Source of the DNA: CBDHGY01 sp965263325
Lineage (GTDB): Bacteria > Pseudomonadota > Alphaproteobacteria > Caulobacterales > Hyphomonadaceae
Assembly: GCA_965263325.1 (NCBI GenBank)
Contig: CBDHGY010000002.1
Coordinates: forward strand, 2,418,001-2,482,000
Reading direction: 5' to 3'
Length of the DNA: 64,000 nt
A program made the translations under genes and the position numbers. Below the pieces are notes generated by a model that was not told the origin of the DNA, ran no database searches, and worked only from the letters and a program-made list of their open reading frames with translations. Below, one piece after another: positions 6,811-15,378 of this stretch (position 1 is its first letter; each line of letters opens with the position of its first letter).

Positions 6811-8964
6811 CTAGAAGCGGAATGTGCCTGTCAGTCTTACGCGCTGAGGGTCACCTGGTTGCACCCAAACATTCGCGAAGGAGTTTGTGTAGAAGGTTTC
6901 GTCGAACACATTATCAACATCAAGGCGAACCGCGAACCCATCCACTGGCTCAATCTCACCAAAGATTCGAGCTGTTGTGTAGTCTGGCAACGTAAAGTCT
7001 GAGCCTACAAAGCCATTGCGCTCACCAACAAACAAAACGCCTCCACCGAGTTTCGCTGGCATTTCGCCAATCGTAAGTTCTTTGGTCGCTTGAACGTTAA
7101 ACTGATGCTCGGGTGAGTTGATGACAGGATCACCTGCATCAATTGTGAAACCAAATCCGTCTGCATCCGCAAAGCTGTTGCTGAAAGTTGCATCCGTATA
7201 TGCGTAGGACGCCCAAACACTCACCCCGTTGTCGAATTCGAGATTTGCGTCGACTTCGAGGCCTGTGCTCTCAGCTTCGCCTGCCGGGATGGAAAAGAAA
7301 CCGACCGCTGTCGCTTCTGGCCGATCATCGTTTACGAGGAAGTTGCTTTGATCGACCTGGAACAGCGTTACGCCGATCGAGCCATCGACATTATCGTTGA
7401 ATTCACCAAGGTCAGCCTTGAAACCCACTTCCATAGACTCAGTAATGTTCGGATCAAACTGATTGCCCTGGAAGTCCTGCCCAGTTTGCTGCCGGTATCC
7501 CTCCCCATAGGATGCGTACAAACTAAACCCATCATTCACGCGGTAAACGACACCGAATTGCGGCGAGACGCGATCATCCGAACTGGTGATGGTCGTCGCG
7601 GGTGTTGCGAGCCGGTTCGTGAGATCTTGTTCGAAATCATCGATACGCGCACCGATCCGCACCTGCAGCTTATCCGTGATATCGACCTGATCCTGTACGT
7701 AGAACCCATATCCTGTCAGGACTTCGTTGCGATTTGTGTTCGCGCCGGCTGCTGGGTTCAAGTTCAGCCCATAAACAGGATCAGCAATTGTAAGGATCAA
7801 ATTCTCTGCAATGAGAGTTGGATCAGTTAGATCTCCTCCTGCCGGAAAGCGAGAGCGGAAGCGGTCGATTACCAGCGTATTGTCAAACTCATCATAGTCA
7901 GCACCGAAAATCAGGCGGTGTCGCAATTGGCCCGTATTGAACTCACCTGCTATTTCGCCACGTAGAACGAGGTAATCTGACTCAAAGTCGCGAGACCGGA
8001 AGAAACGCGCGATTGTTGTGCCATCAACAAAATAGGTTTGCCGCGAACCGAATTGCGGCTCAAACGCGTCGCCTTCCAGAGTTGTTTCGCGGTATCCTAT
8101 GCCGCCCAAGAAGCTCCAATTGTCGTTGAAATTGTGTTGCATCTCGAACTGATGCCCAACGACTTCGGTTTCAATCGGAACATTTTCACCGACGAAGAAG
8201 TCTCGCGGTGAGAAACCAAACTCATCAGAGAATACGACACCACGATCAAACGGAAGTTCTTGGCTTGTGTATTCAAGCTCATAAGTAAGGTTTGTATCGT
8301 CCGAGAAATTGACCGTCGCCGAAGGATAGAAACCAAACTTCTGAGTTTCTACCGTATCCCTGAAGCTTTCCGCATCTTCAAAGAACCCAACAAGCCGTAC
8401 GCCAATATTTTCACTTGCGCCTAGTACAGTTTGAAAATCGCCTTCTGCGCGGAACTGGTTCCAACTGCCGATCGTGCCTTGCACATACCCGCCAGTTTCA
8501 AAGTTCGGGCGCTTCGTGACGAGGTTTACAGTTCCCCCAGGTTCGCCGCGGCCAAAGAGTGCCGAGCGCGGCCCTTTCAATATTTCGACGGATTCGATGC
8601 CAGCAAGATCGCGCGGGCCACCAAATCCGCGACCAGCATTAAAGCCGTTCACAAGAAAGCCGCTGGGTAAATTGATGTCACCAGAAAAACCGCGAATGGA
8701 AAAACTGTTCCAAAGCCCGCCGAAATTATTTTGGCGCGCAACTGATGCAGAGAGATCAAGCGCGTCGCTCAAGTTGAGCGCACCCGCATCCCGCAGAACA
8801 TCTTCTCCAATAATTTGATCTGCTGCCGGGACTTCTAGGTCGTCAAAGTTACCTCGATAAGCCTGGCGATCGCCAACGACAAAAATCACTTCCTGACGTG
8901 ATTCTGCATCATCTTCCTGCGCCGTCGCCGTTACGCCTGAAAAGGCGAGCATTGAGCTGCCCAA
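6811..8964 (-). CDS. TonB-dependent siderophore-type receptor, signal peptide interrupted by TAG
   Basis: This is an outer-membrane receptor of about 717 aa. A TonB-box-like EVIFVVGDR is followed by a plug domain (SIRGFSGD, GIESVEILKGPRSALFGRGEPGGTVN) and a 22-strand-type barrel ending in the usual aromatic residue (GTFRF). These are family features of siderophore receptors. The best start is an ATG at 8994 with GGGG upstream, giving MKSRLLAS, but codon 9 is TAG (8968-8970). After it the frame continues as ALGSSMLAFSGVTATAQ, which completes a signal peptide. The next start is TTG at 8964, which lacks the basic n-region. The gene is either a recent nonsense mutant, a sequencing error or weakly expressed. 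First gene of an operon with an ABC exporter. Confidence 0.85.
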   Translation of the reverse strand: MGSSMLAFSGVTATAQEDDAESRQEVIFVVGDRQAYRGNFDDLEVPAADQIIGEDVLRDAGALNLSDALDLSASVARQNNFGGLWNSFSIRGFSGDINLPSGFLVNGFNAGRGFGGPRDLAGIESVEILKGPRSALFGRGEPGGTVNLVTKRPNFETGGYVQGTIGSWNQFRAEGDFQTVLGASENIGVRLVGFFEDAESFRDTVETQKFGFYPSATVNFSDDTNLTYELEYTSQELPFDRGVVFSDEFGFSPRDFFVGENVPIETEVVGHQFEMQHNFNDNWSFLGGIGYRETTLEGDAFEPQFGSRQTYFVDGTTIARFFRSRDFESDYLVLRGEIAGEFNTGQLRHRLIFGADYDEFDNTLVIDRFRSRFPAGGDLTDPTLIAENLILTIADPVYGLNLNPAAGANTNRNEVLTGYGFYVQDQVDITDKLQVRIGARIDDFEQDLTNRLATPATTITSSDDRVSPQFGVVYRVNDGFSLYASYGEGYRQQTGQDFQGNQFDPNITESMEVGFKADLGEFNDNVDGSIGVTLFQVDQSNFLVNDDRPEATAVGFFSIPAGEAESTGLEVDANLEFDNGVSVWASYAYTDATFSNSFADADGFGFTIDAGDPVINSPEHQFNVQATKELTIGEMPAKLGGGVLFVGERNGFVGSDFTLPDYTTARIFGEIEPVDGFAVRLDVDNVFDETFYTNSFANVWVQPGDPQRVRLTGTFRF

Positions 8965-8967
8965 TGC

Positions 8968-8970
8968 CTA
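8968..8970 (-). other. In-frame TAG in the TonB receptor signal peptide
   Basis: On the minus strand the ATG at 8994-8992 is followed by eight sense codons, TAG, then the rest of the receptor in the same frame. The reading across the stop makes a normal signal peptide (basic n-region KSR, hydrophobic core, TATAQ cleavage site). A single base change from TCG, TTG, CAG, AAG, GAG or TGG would explain it. Confidence 0.8.
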
Positions 8971-9235
8971 GCTCGCTAATAATCTCGATTTCATGATTAA
9001 ACCCCAATTCTCCAAGAATGCATTCTGCCAGTTATGTTATTTGATAACGCATTTATTGGGGCGTTAGCCGTCTGGCAAGGCTAATCTTGATAAAGCCATA
9101 CCGTGTGGCGTTTCGGCCAAAAACTGGCATTCAGAGTTCCAAGAATTGGCGGAAATGGAGCACACTCAAGCCATTGATAGTCTTTTTGATGAAAGGCCGG
9201 AATGGGCCAACTCAAGCCGTTCAAATTCAAAACGA

Positions 9236-11074
9236 CTAAGCTTTTTCACCCGCGAATTGTAGCTCGGCAAGGCGTGCATAAAGTCCGCCCTTGCGGACCA
9301 GCTCATCATGGCTGCCTTGCTCAGCGATCCGGCCATGCTCCATCACTACGATCCGGTCTGCGCGGCGTACGGTTGAGAGGCGGTGTGCGATAACAAGCGT
9401 CGTGCGCCCTTCAGCGGCTGCCGAAACGGCGCGCTGAACAAGTGCTTCACTTTCGCTATCGAGCGCGCTGGTTGCCTCATCGAGCAGAAGGATCGGCGCG
9501 TCGCGAACAAGCGCGCGGGCGAGCGCGACGCGTTGGCGCTGGCCGCCGGACAGGTCTCGCCCTTTGATTCCGAGCGGCGCTTCAAGTCCGCCGCGGCTTT
9601 CAAGGAATTCCCAGGCTTCGGCGCGCCGCGCGGCATCTATAAGAGCCTCATCGCTGTTCTCCATTCCGCCGAAGGCAATGTTGTCACGGGCACTGCCGCT
9701 GAACAGCGCGGCTTCTTGCGGGGCATAGGCAAAGCGTGATCGCCAGCCGCGCGGATCGGCGTTGCGTGCCTCAACGCCGTCGAGCCGGATCTCTCCTGTT
9801 TCGGGATCAAACAGCCGCAGTGCAAGGCGAAACACTGTTGTTTTCCCCGCGCCTGATGGACCGACCAGGGCAACAAATTCCCCGGGCTGTACGGTGAGCG
9901 AAAAGTTGGACAGCGCCGGCGTATCGTCATTGCCATAGCCGAATGTGACATTGTCAAAGACGAGTTCGCCTTTAATGGGGACGGGCATTGCGACAGGTCT
10001 GGCGGGCGCAGCAATTTCCGCTGTTTCAGACAGAACCTCGCTCGCTCTATCTGCCGCGCCAGCTGCGCGCATTACCTCGCCATAAACTTCCGCCAGCATG
10101 CCGAAGCCTGATCCAGCATACAGCGCATAAAGCACCATTTGCGTAAGTTCGCCCGGTGTCATACCGCCGGTTGCAACTGAGCGCGCACCCATCCAGAGGA
10201 TGGCAACCACACCGCCAAAAAGCAGAACCGAGACCATCACGATCATAATGGCGCGCGCGCCATTGCGGCGCATTGCGGCTTGGAATGTCGCTTCGACGGC
10301 GGCTCCAAAGCTCTTTATCCGTGAAGGCTCGCGGCCATAGGCTTGCACGAGTTCAACCGAGTCGAGGGCTTCGGACGCTTCACCTCCAGCTTCCGATAAG
10401 CTTGTCTGCGCGCGATTGGACATCGTTCGGATTACACGTCCAACTGCAAGCACAGGCAGGATCGCTACCGGTATCATGATCAGCAGCATGCCCCCCAATT
10501 GCCAATTGGTGTACATCATAAGAGCAAGCGCACCGACCGTATTGATGGTTGTACGCGTCGCAAAACTCATTGAGGAGCCGAGGAAATTCTCAATAAGCGT
10601 TATGTCTGCCGTAAGGCGTGAGACAGCTTCCCCTGAGCGGATCTTGGCGTGATAACGCGGGCTCAGCGAAAGCATGTGCGTGTAGAGATCCTGGCGAAGA
10701 TCGGCAGCAATTCTCTCGCCAAACCGTGAGACGAAGTAGAACCGCAGCGCCCCGGCAACACCCATCGCGACAGCGGCGAGGAAGACATAGAAAAAGTACT
10801 TATCTATCAGGCTCAGCAGTTCGGCTGCCTCAATATCCTGGCCGCGGCCGGCATCAATCGCCTGCCCGAACAGCATCGGGACTGTTAGTGATGCGACCGA
10901 GCTGATGAGGAGAAAAACGAGCGCCGCAAATACCGTCCGCTTGTGTTTACCAACATATGGCCACAGCATACGCAGCGGCTTCAGCGTGCGGCCTTTCGGC
11001 CGGTCCATGCCTTCTTGCCCGCGGGGCTGGCTCTCGCGCCGGTCTTCGACGACTGTATCGCTGGTGACACTCAT
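9236..11074 (-). CDS. MsbA-like ABC exporter (fused permease and ATPase)
   Basis: This is a 612-aa half-transporter with an N-terminal six-helix type IV exporter domain (about 40-330) and a C-terminal ATPase. Walker A GPSGAGKTT lies near 403-411, followed by signature LSGGQRQR and Walker B ILLLDEATSALD. The layout matches the MsbA/multidrug exporter family; the exact substrate (lipid A precursor, drug or other lipid) cannot be told. The first 35 residues are charged and hydrophilic. It is divergent from rpmE, an adjacency I recall in other alphaproteobacteria. The 8995-9235 spacer downstream carries only the TonB receptor promoter region; I see no gene in it. Confidence 0.9.
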   Translation of the reverse strand: MSVTSDTVVEDRRESQPRGQEGMDRPKGRTLKPLRMLWPYVGKHKRTVFAALVFLLISSVASLTVPMLFGQAIDAGRGQDIEAAELLSLIDKYFFYVFLAAVAMGVAGALRFYFVSRFGERIAADLRQDLYTHMLSLSPRYHAKIRSGEAVSRLTADITLIENFLGSSMSFATRTTINTVGALALMMYTNWQLGGMLLIMIPVAILPVLAVGRVIRTMSNRAQTSLSEAGGEASEALDSVELVQAYGREPSRIKSFGAAVEATFQAAMRRNGARAIMIVMVSVLLFGGVVAILWMGARSVATGGMTPGELTQMVLYALYAGSGFGMLAEVYGEVMRAAGAADRASEVLSETAEIAAPARPVAMPVPIKGELVFDNVTFGYGNDDTPALSNFSLTVQPGEFVALVGPSGAGKTTVFRLALRLFDPETGEIRLDGVEARNADPRGWRSRFAYAPQEAALFSGSARDNIAFGGMENSDEALIDAARRAEAWEFLESRGGLEAPLGIKGRDLSGGQRQRVALARALVRDAPILLLDEATSALDSESEALVQRAVSAAAEGRTTLVIAHRLSTVRRADRIVVMEHGRIAEQGSHDELVRKGGLYARLAELQFAGEKA

Positions 11075-11179
11075 ACAAATCCGCCCTTGCAGTAAACGCG
11101 CCGATCGGGTAATAGCCCGCTTTCTCGAATAACACCCCGCGCGAAACAGCGCATATAGGGACTAAATGAGGCGCGCGCC

Positions 11180-11401
11180 ATGAAAGCTGATACGCACCCT
11201 GACTACCATATGATCACTGTTGTGATGACAGATGGCACAGAATACCAGACCCGCTCCACATATGGGAAAGAGGGCGACCGTCTTGTGCTCGACATTGACC
11301 CAACAACCCACCCAGCATGGACGGGTGGCACAGGCAAGCTGATGGACCGCGGTGGCCGCGTGTCTCGCTTCAAGGACAAGTTCAAGGGGTTTGGCGTGTA
11401 A
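11180..11401 (+). CDS. rpmE: 50S ribosomal protein L31 (Cys-less form)
   Basis: This 73-aa protein begins MKADTHPDYHMI and contains HPAWTGG and DRGGRVSRF, the L31 hallmarks. It lacks the CxxC zinc ligands of E. coli RpmE and so belongs to the zinc-independent form, which is usual in alphaproteobacteria. L31 bridges the ribosomal subunits. A strong intrinsic terminator follows 29 bases after the stop, so the gene is probably monocistronic. Confidence 0.95.
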   Translation: MKADTHPDYHMITVVMTDGTEYQTRSTYGKEGDRLVLDIDPTTHPAWTGGTGKLMDRGGRVSRFKDKFKGFGV

Positions 11402-11430
11402 AGCGCTTTTCTTCCGATTTTTGCTTAAAG

Positions 11431-11460
11431 CCCCGGCCTCGCGCCGGGGTTTTTGTTTTT
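11431..11460 (+). terminator. Rho-independent terminator of rpmE
   Basis: A perfect 7-bp stem CCCCGGC/GCCGGGG (11431-11437 with 11443-11449) has a 5-base loop and is followed at once by TTTTTGTTTTT. Confidence 0.9.
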
Positions 11461-11500
11461 CCAGGTATCGCCTTTCGCAAACATTGCTAAAACCCGGTGC

Positions 11501-12121
11501 ATGAACAAGGATGATCTTCGCGCCCAACTAAAAGACCTTCGCGCTGAACTTGCCGCGCGTGATCCGGATGCCGGTGAGATTGTTGCGGATAAATTCCCGA
11601 TGAAGTTACTGGAGCGCTATGGGCCGCTGGTCGCAGGTTATTTGCCGATCCGCGACGAGATTGATCCGCGACCGCTCATGCAAAAGCTAGAAGATGCGGG
11701 CGCGCAGCTGTGCCTGCCGCGCGTGAATGACGATGGCGCGGGCATGACGTATCGCAAATGGGCGATGGGCGGTGCATTAGAAGATCGGCCCTTTGGTCTC
11801 AAAGAACCCTTGGCCGAAGCTGAGATCGTTTTTCCAACCCTCATTCTTGTACCGCTGCTTGCCTTTGATGCGCATGGTAACCGTCTTGGGTATGGCAAAG
11901 GTCATTATGACCGAGCGCTTTCGAGCTTGCGGTCAGAGGGCAGGGCGTTTGCCTGTGCCGTTGCATTCTTTGGTCAGCAGATTGATGCAGTCCCGGCTGA
12001 GCCGCATGATCAACTGCTCGACTGGGCTGTTACGGAGCAAGGTTCCGTTCCGCTTTTCATGATGCGAAACATGAAACAAATCGCGGCTGCGGGCGATGAT
12101 GACGGGCCGGAGGCGGCCTAG
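11501..12121 (+). CDS. 5-formyltetrahydrofolate cyclo-ligase
   Basis: This enzyme converts 5-formyl-THF to 5,10-methenyl-THF using ATP and returns folate to one-carbon metabolism. The ATG at 11501 gives 206 aa; a longer frame upstream overlaps the rpmE terminator and was rejected. The hallmark phosphate-binding motif GYGKGHYDR is present, preceded by VPLLAFD. The stop codon lies in a CTAG shared with the stop of the convergent TraB/GumN gene. In many bacteria the 6S RNA gene precedes this one; the 100-base spacer here leaves no room for it. Confidence 0.9.
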   Translation: MNKDDLRAQLKDLRAELAARDPDAGEIVADKFPMKLLERYGPLVAGYLPIRDEIDPRPLMQKLEDAGAQLCLPRVNDDGAGMTYRKWAMGGALEDRPFGLKEPLAEAEIVFPTLILVPLLAFDAHGNRLGYGKGHYDRALSSLRSEGRAFACAVAFFGQQIDAVPAEPHDQLLDWAVTEQGSVPLFMMRNMKQIAAAGDDDGPEAA

Positions 12122-13023
12122 GGTCCCTCGACCTCATATCCCTTATCGCGCAGCATTTTTATGACGCTGTCTGGCCCGAACATATGCGCCATGCCGACGG
12201 CGATGAATTTATGCCCCGGCTCTTCAAGCAAAGCCTCAATACGCGGGATCCAGTTTCGATTTCGATTGGTCAAAATGGCATTATAAAAATCCATGTTGGC
12301 GTAAGACTCCAGAATATCTTCGGCCTCCATCGCGGCAATGTCGCCGCGCATCCACTCATCCACCATTTCAGCGTTGTTTTCGCGAATCAGGTCGAAAGCT
12401 TCGTCCACGTCAACAATCGTTTCGAACTCAGGTGACTCATGTGTGAGAACGGCAATTTGCGTCTCGAGCGGTAAATTTGAGATCGAGGTGACCGTGTCGA
12501 AGGGGGGCTCCATTTCACAAATTGTTTTTCCGTTCTGACGCGCTTGGGGAAGCAATGTGAACTCGACGCCGTGATCGGGGATCAACCCGAGATGTTCATT
12601 GACCCGTTGGCTGAGATCAAACATCACGTTCCAGGGCTTCATCGAGTTTATATATTCTCGGCGCAGCCCTAACCGATCTGAGATTTCGTAAATGTCTTCC
12701 ATCTCGTCTTCACCGAGATGGTCAGACAAGGTTTCGCCATCCTCGAAAAACCCGAACATTCGGATGTATTCGCGGTACTCGTCAGCTTTGCCATCGGCAT
12801 CAGTCTCGACGCAAAAGGCATCGGACTTTTCGAATGCGGCGTCCATCGCGTCAGTGCGCCAGTCCAGATCTTCGGGGAGTGCATGAATAGACCCAAATAG
12901 ATAGATAGTGGTATCGGCGTCGCTGAGTTCCCACAGAACAGGGGCACCATATCCACCTTCCGGATGTTTTGGGGGCGTTGCGCATGCCGCAACGACCGCG
13001 AATAAGGCGAGCAATCTAATCAC
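12118..13023 (-). CDS. TraB/GumN family lipoprotein (third of three)
   Basis: The start is taken as GTG 13023, giving MIRLLALFAVVAACATPP with a lipobox ending at Cys14; CGGAG lies seven bases upstream. A longer TTG start at 13080 lacks such support. The protein of about 301 aa contains LFGSIHALPEDLDWR near the N-terminus and VGMAHMFGPDSVI at the C-terminus. These are the two His motifs of the TraB/GumN/Tiki superfamily, proposed metal-dependent hydrolases. An acidic IRENNAEMVDEW region lies between them. It is the most diverged of three tandem paralogues, 75 bases after the second. Confidence 0.85.
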   Translation of the reverse strand: MIRLLALFAVVAACATPPKHPEGGYGAPVLWELSDADTTIYLFGSIHALPEDLDWRTDAMDAAFEKSDAFCVETDADGKADEYREYIRMFGFFEDGETLSDHLGEDEMEDIYEISDRLGLRREYINSMKPWNVMFDLSQRVNEHLGLIPDHGVEFTLLPQARQNGKTICEMEPPFDTVTSISNLPLETQIAVLTHESPEFETIVDVDEAFDLIRENNAEMVDEWMRGDIAAMEAEDILESYANMDFYNAILTNRNRNWIPRIEALLEEPGHKFIAVGMAHMFGPDSVIKMLRDKGYEVEGP

Positions 13024-13098
13024 ACATGAACTCCGGCGCTGCAGCGAAAAGATGAAAGCAAAATGCTTTGTCTGCCACAAGCTGTTGTGACAGTGCGC

Positions 13099-14079
13099 TT
13101 ATGGCCCTTCGACCATGTAGCCTTTGTCTCTTAGCATAAGGATGACGCTGTCCGGGCCCGATAAATGACCCGCGCCAACCGCAATCATCACTGTGCCCGG
13201 CTCATCAAGCATTGCTTCGATCTGTGGGATCCAAGCTTCGTTTCGATCGCGGATGAGCATATCCATAAATTCTTCTGCACCTTCCGTCGTTCCCATTACG
13301 TCTGGGTCCATGAATGCTGATTGCCCCGCAACATCTCCATCGAGCCATTCTTCCAGGTCAACTTGGTACATGTCTCGCGCCAAATCGATCGTGGCCGCCG
13401 AAGATAAGAGATATTCAAGCTGGGCTTTTTCCGACATTTTTTCAAACAGCGTAAATTGGAATTCAGATGTTTCGAGCGCGCCCAATTTCTTACCAGCTTC
13501 CACAGCCTCTTTTTCCAGAACGACTTCAACGCCGGAATCTTCTTCATAGCCCTGCTCGAATGCAAGCGTGAGCTCCATGCTCACAGCAGCGAACCAGGGT
13601 TTCATCCGCTCCATAGACGCCATGGGAATGCCGATATTGTCAGCAGCATCGCTGACACGCTGATAATCAGTGTCCGACAACTTATCGGCAAGCGTAATGC
13701 CGTCGGAATAAACCGCGTTGGACATCATGCGTGCGAGCAGCGCCTGTTCCTCGTCGGGATCGCCGTCGACTGTCTCCATGACCAATGTGTCGGCAGCGGC
13801 AAACGCAGCGTCGAACTTATCGGAGCGCCAGTCGAGGTTTGGCGGTAGAATGTGAATTGTCCCGAAAATGTGGATAACGGTGTCTTCATCGCTGAGTGTC
13901 CACATGGCAGGTTTGCCTTCGCCGCGGGTTGATTTTGCAATCTCCGCGGCTTCAGCAATATCGGCGCGCATCTCTTCGATTTCTGCTGCCGTGAAGACAT
14001 CTTTCGTTCCGCCGCCGCAAGCTGCGAGGAGCAACCCGGTCAAGCCGATCGCGCCGGCTTTGATGTTTTTCCTGATCAT
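13099..14079 (-). CDS. TraB/GumN family lipoprotein (second of three)
   Basis: The ATG at 14079, with GGGGGTGG just upstream, gives 326 aa. A type II signal peptide ends LLLAAC (Cys20) followed by GGGTKD, so the mature protein is lipid-anchored and probably periplasmic. It carries the paired family motifs IFGTIHILPPNLDWR and VGAGHLSGPDSVILML. The downstream ending DKGYMVEGP is almost the same as in the third copy (DKGYEVEGP), showing recent duplication. The gene starts 16 bases after the first copy ends, so the two are co-transcribed. TraB/GumN proteins are linked to metal-dependent proteolysis by analogy with Tiki; the bacterial substrate is unknown. Confidence 0.87.
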   Translation of the reverse strand: MIRKNIKAGAIGLTGLLLAACGGGTKDVFTAAEIEEMRADIAEAAEIAKSTRGEGKPAMWTLSDEDTVIHIFGTIHILPPNLDWRSDKFDAAFAAADTLVMETVDGDPDEEQALLARMMSNAVYSDGITLADKLSDTDYQRVSDAADNIGIPMASMERMKPWFAAVSMELTLAFEQGYEEDSGVEVVLEKEAVEAGKKLGALETSEFQFTLFEKMSEKAQLEYLLSSAATIDLARDMYQVDLEEWLDGDVAGQSAFMDPDVMGTTEGAEEFMDMLIRDRNEAWIPQIEAMLDEPGTVMIAVGAGHLSGPDSVILMLRDKGYMVEGP

Positions 14080-14095
14080 GCCGCCACCCCCTGAC

Positions 14096-15088
14096 TTACT
14101 GCACGCGTGTGAGTGTGTGGCCTTTTGTTTCCAGCATTGTGATGACACTGTCCGGGCCAGCGAGGTGACCTGCGCCAACGGCAACCATAATGGTCCCTGG
14201 CTCGTCCAGCATCTCTTCAATCTGAGGAACCCAGGCTGTGTTCCGGTTCAGGAAGAGGGCGTCGTAAAACTCGCGGCTACCCGGGGCATCAGGGTTTGCA
14301 GCGATGACGCCGAGCCCTGCGACGTCGCCGTCGGACCATTCAGCGGTCAGTGCGTCGAGCATATCCCCGGATACGTCGAGCGTTAGAGCGCTTTCCACGA
14401 GCATGTCGATCTGAGTGTCCATTTCGAGGTTATCAAAAATACCTGCCTGCAACTCGGCGTCTTCCAGAAACCCGAATGATTTCTCTTGTTCCAGGGCTTC
14501 AGCCACGAGCACTTGCTCTACGCCGGAATTCGGATTGAACCCATCTTTCACCCATTGCGCATTTGCGAGGTTGAGCGCGGCCATCCATGGCTCAGTGCGC
14601 TGCAGTGCTGGCATTGGTATGCCGAGACCAGAGGCGGCGTCTTTCACGATTTCCAGATCTTCCTCTGTCAGAACATCTGAAAGCTTCTTTCCTTCTTCAA
14701 ACATCGCAGCGTTAATCATCGCCGTGCCGATGGCCTGCTGCCCCTCTGGTGTGTGCAGGTCGAGCTCAAACACCATTTTGTCAGCGGCAGTGAAGGCTTC
14801 GTTGAAGGCATCGGTGCGCCATTCGATTTCAGGCCTTAGAATGTGCACGGTGCCGAAGATATGAATGGTCGTATCGTCGTCTGCCAGTGTCCACATGGCC
14901 GGCACGCCCGGTCCGTTGGTTTCATCTGCCTTGGCGAGGGCGGCTTCAAATTCCTTCATGGCTTCGGCGACCCGTTCTTCGCGGGTGTCACCGCTGGGGG
15001 CGTCGCTGCCGGAGGAGCAGTTCGCCAGAATTGCAAGCGCAGCCACAAAGCCAGCGCCGGTCTTCAAGAGCGAGGAAATTTTTGCCAT
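14096..15088 (-). CDS. TraB/GumN family lipoprotein (first of three)
   Basis: The protein has 330 aa. The N-terminus MAKISSLLKTGAG is followed by a hydrophobic stretch and LAILANC, a lipobox with Cys24, then a Ser/Asp-rich linker. Family motifs are IFGTVHILRPEIEWR and VGAGHLAGPDSVITML. GAGAAGGAC lies upstream of the ATG. This is the promoter-proximal gene of the tandem array. Its C-terminal end (KGHTLTRVQ) differs from the VEGP ending of the other two. The expected metal ligands (two His in G-x-H contexts, acidic residues between) are conserved in all three copies, so all may be active. Confidence 0.87.
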   Translation of the reverse strand: MAKISSLLKTGAGFVAALAILANCSSGSDAPSGDTREERVAEAMKEFEAALAKADETNGPGVPAMWTLADDDTTIHIFGTVHILRPEIEWRTDAFNEAFTAADKMVFELDLHTPEGQQAIGTAMINAAMFEEGKKLSDVLTEEDLEIVKDAASGLGIPMPALQRTEPWMAALNLANAQWVKDGFNPNSGVEQVLVAEALEQEKSFGFLEDAELQAGIFDNLEMDTQIDMLVESALTLDVSGDMLDALTAEWSDGDVAGLGVIAANPDAPGSREFYDALFLNRNTAWVPQIEEMLDEPGTIMVAVGAGHLAGPDSVITMLETKGHTLTRVQ

Positions 15089-15211
15089 GAGAGGGTCCTT
15101 CTCAAGTTTTATTGATTATCGGAAAGGTGGGCGGTAAGGCACGCAGCGTCAAGAGGATAGTACGCGAAACATTGCCCTGAACGGCGATATCGCCTATGCG
15201 CGAGGCCCAAG

Positions 15212-15288
15212 GCACCCATAGCTCAGCTGGATAGAGCGCTGCCCTCCGAAGGCAGAGGTCTCAGGTTCGAATCCTGATGGGTGCGCCA
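15212..15288 (+). tRNA. tRNA-Arg (anticodon CCG)
   Basis: The cloverleaf is complete. Acceptor GCACCCA/TGGGTGC closes it, D arm GCTC/GAGC is present, and anticodon stem CTGCC/GGCAG encloses loop CTCCGAA (anticodon CCG, reads CGG). The T arm TCAGG-TTCGAAT-CCTGA is canonical, and discriminator G is followed by an encoded CCA (15286-15288). A 12-bp perfect palindrome GGCGATATCGCC lies at 15183-15194, just upstream in the promoter region. No obvious terminator follows; the 15289-15378 spacer holds nothing else I can identify. Confidence 0.97.
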
Positions 15289-15378
15289 GATTTTCATTAT
15301 AGATACTCAATCAGTGGTGGGCGGAAACTCGCCAGAGGCGGACGTAAGTGTGCCAGACATATAAGGCGGTCTCGAAAA

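Noticed and set aside
8995..9235. Fur or Irr box upstream of the TonB receptor
   Set aside because: TTATTTGATAACGCATTTATTG near 9037 is AT-rich but does not fit the palindromic Fur or Irr consensus well.
11402..11500. 6S RNA gene before 5-formyl-THF cyclo-ligase
   Set aside because: The spacer is only 99 bases and includes the rpmE terminator; no long hairpin with central bubble fits.
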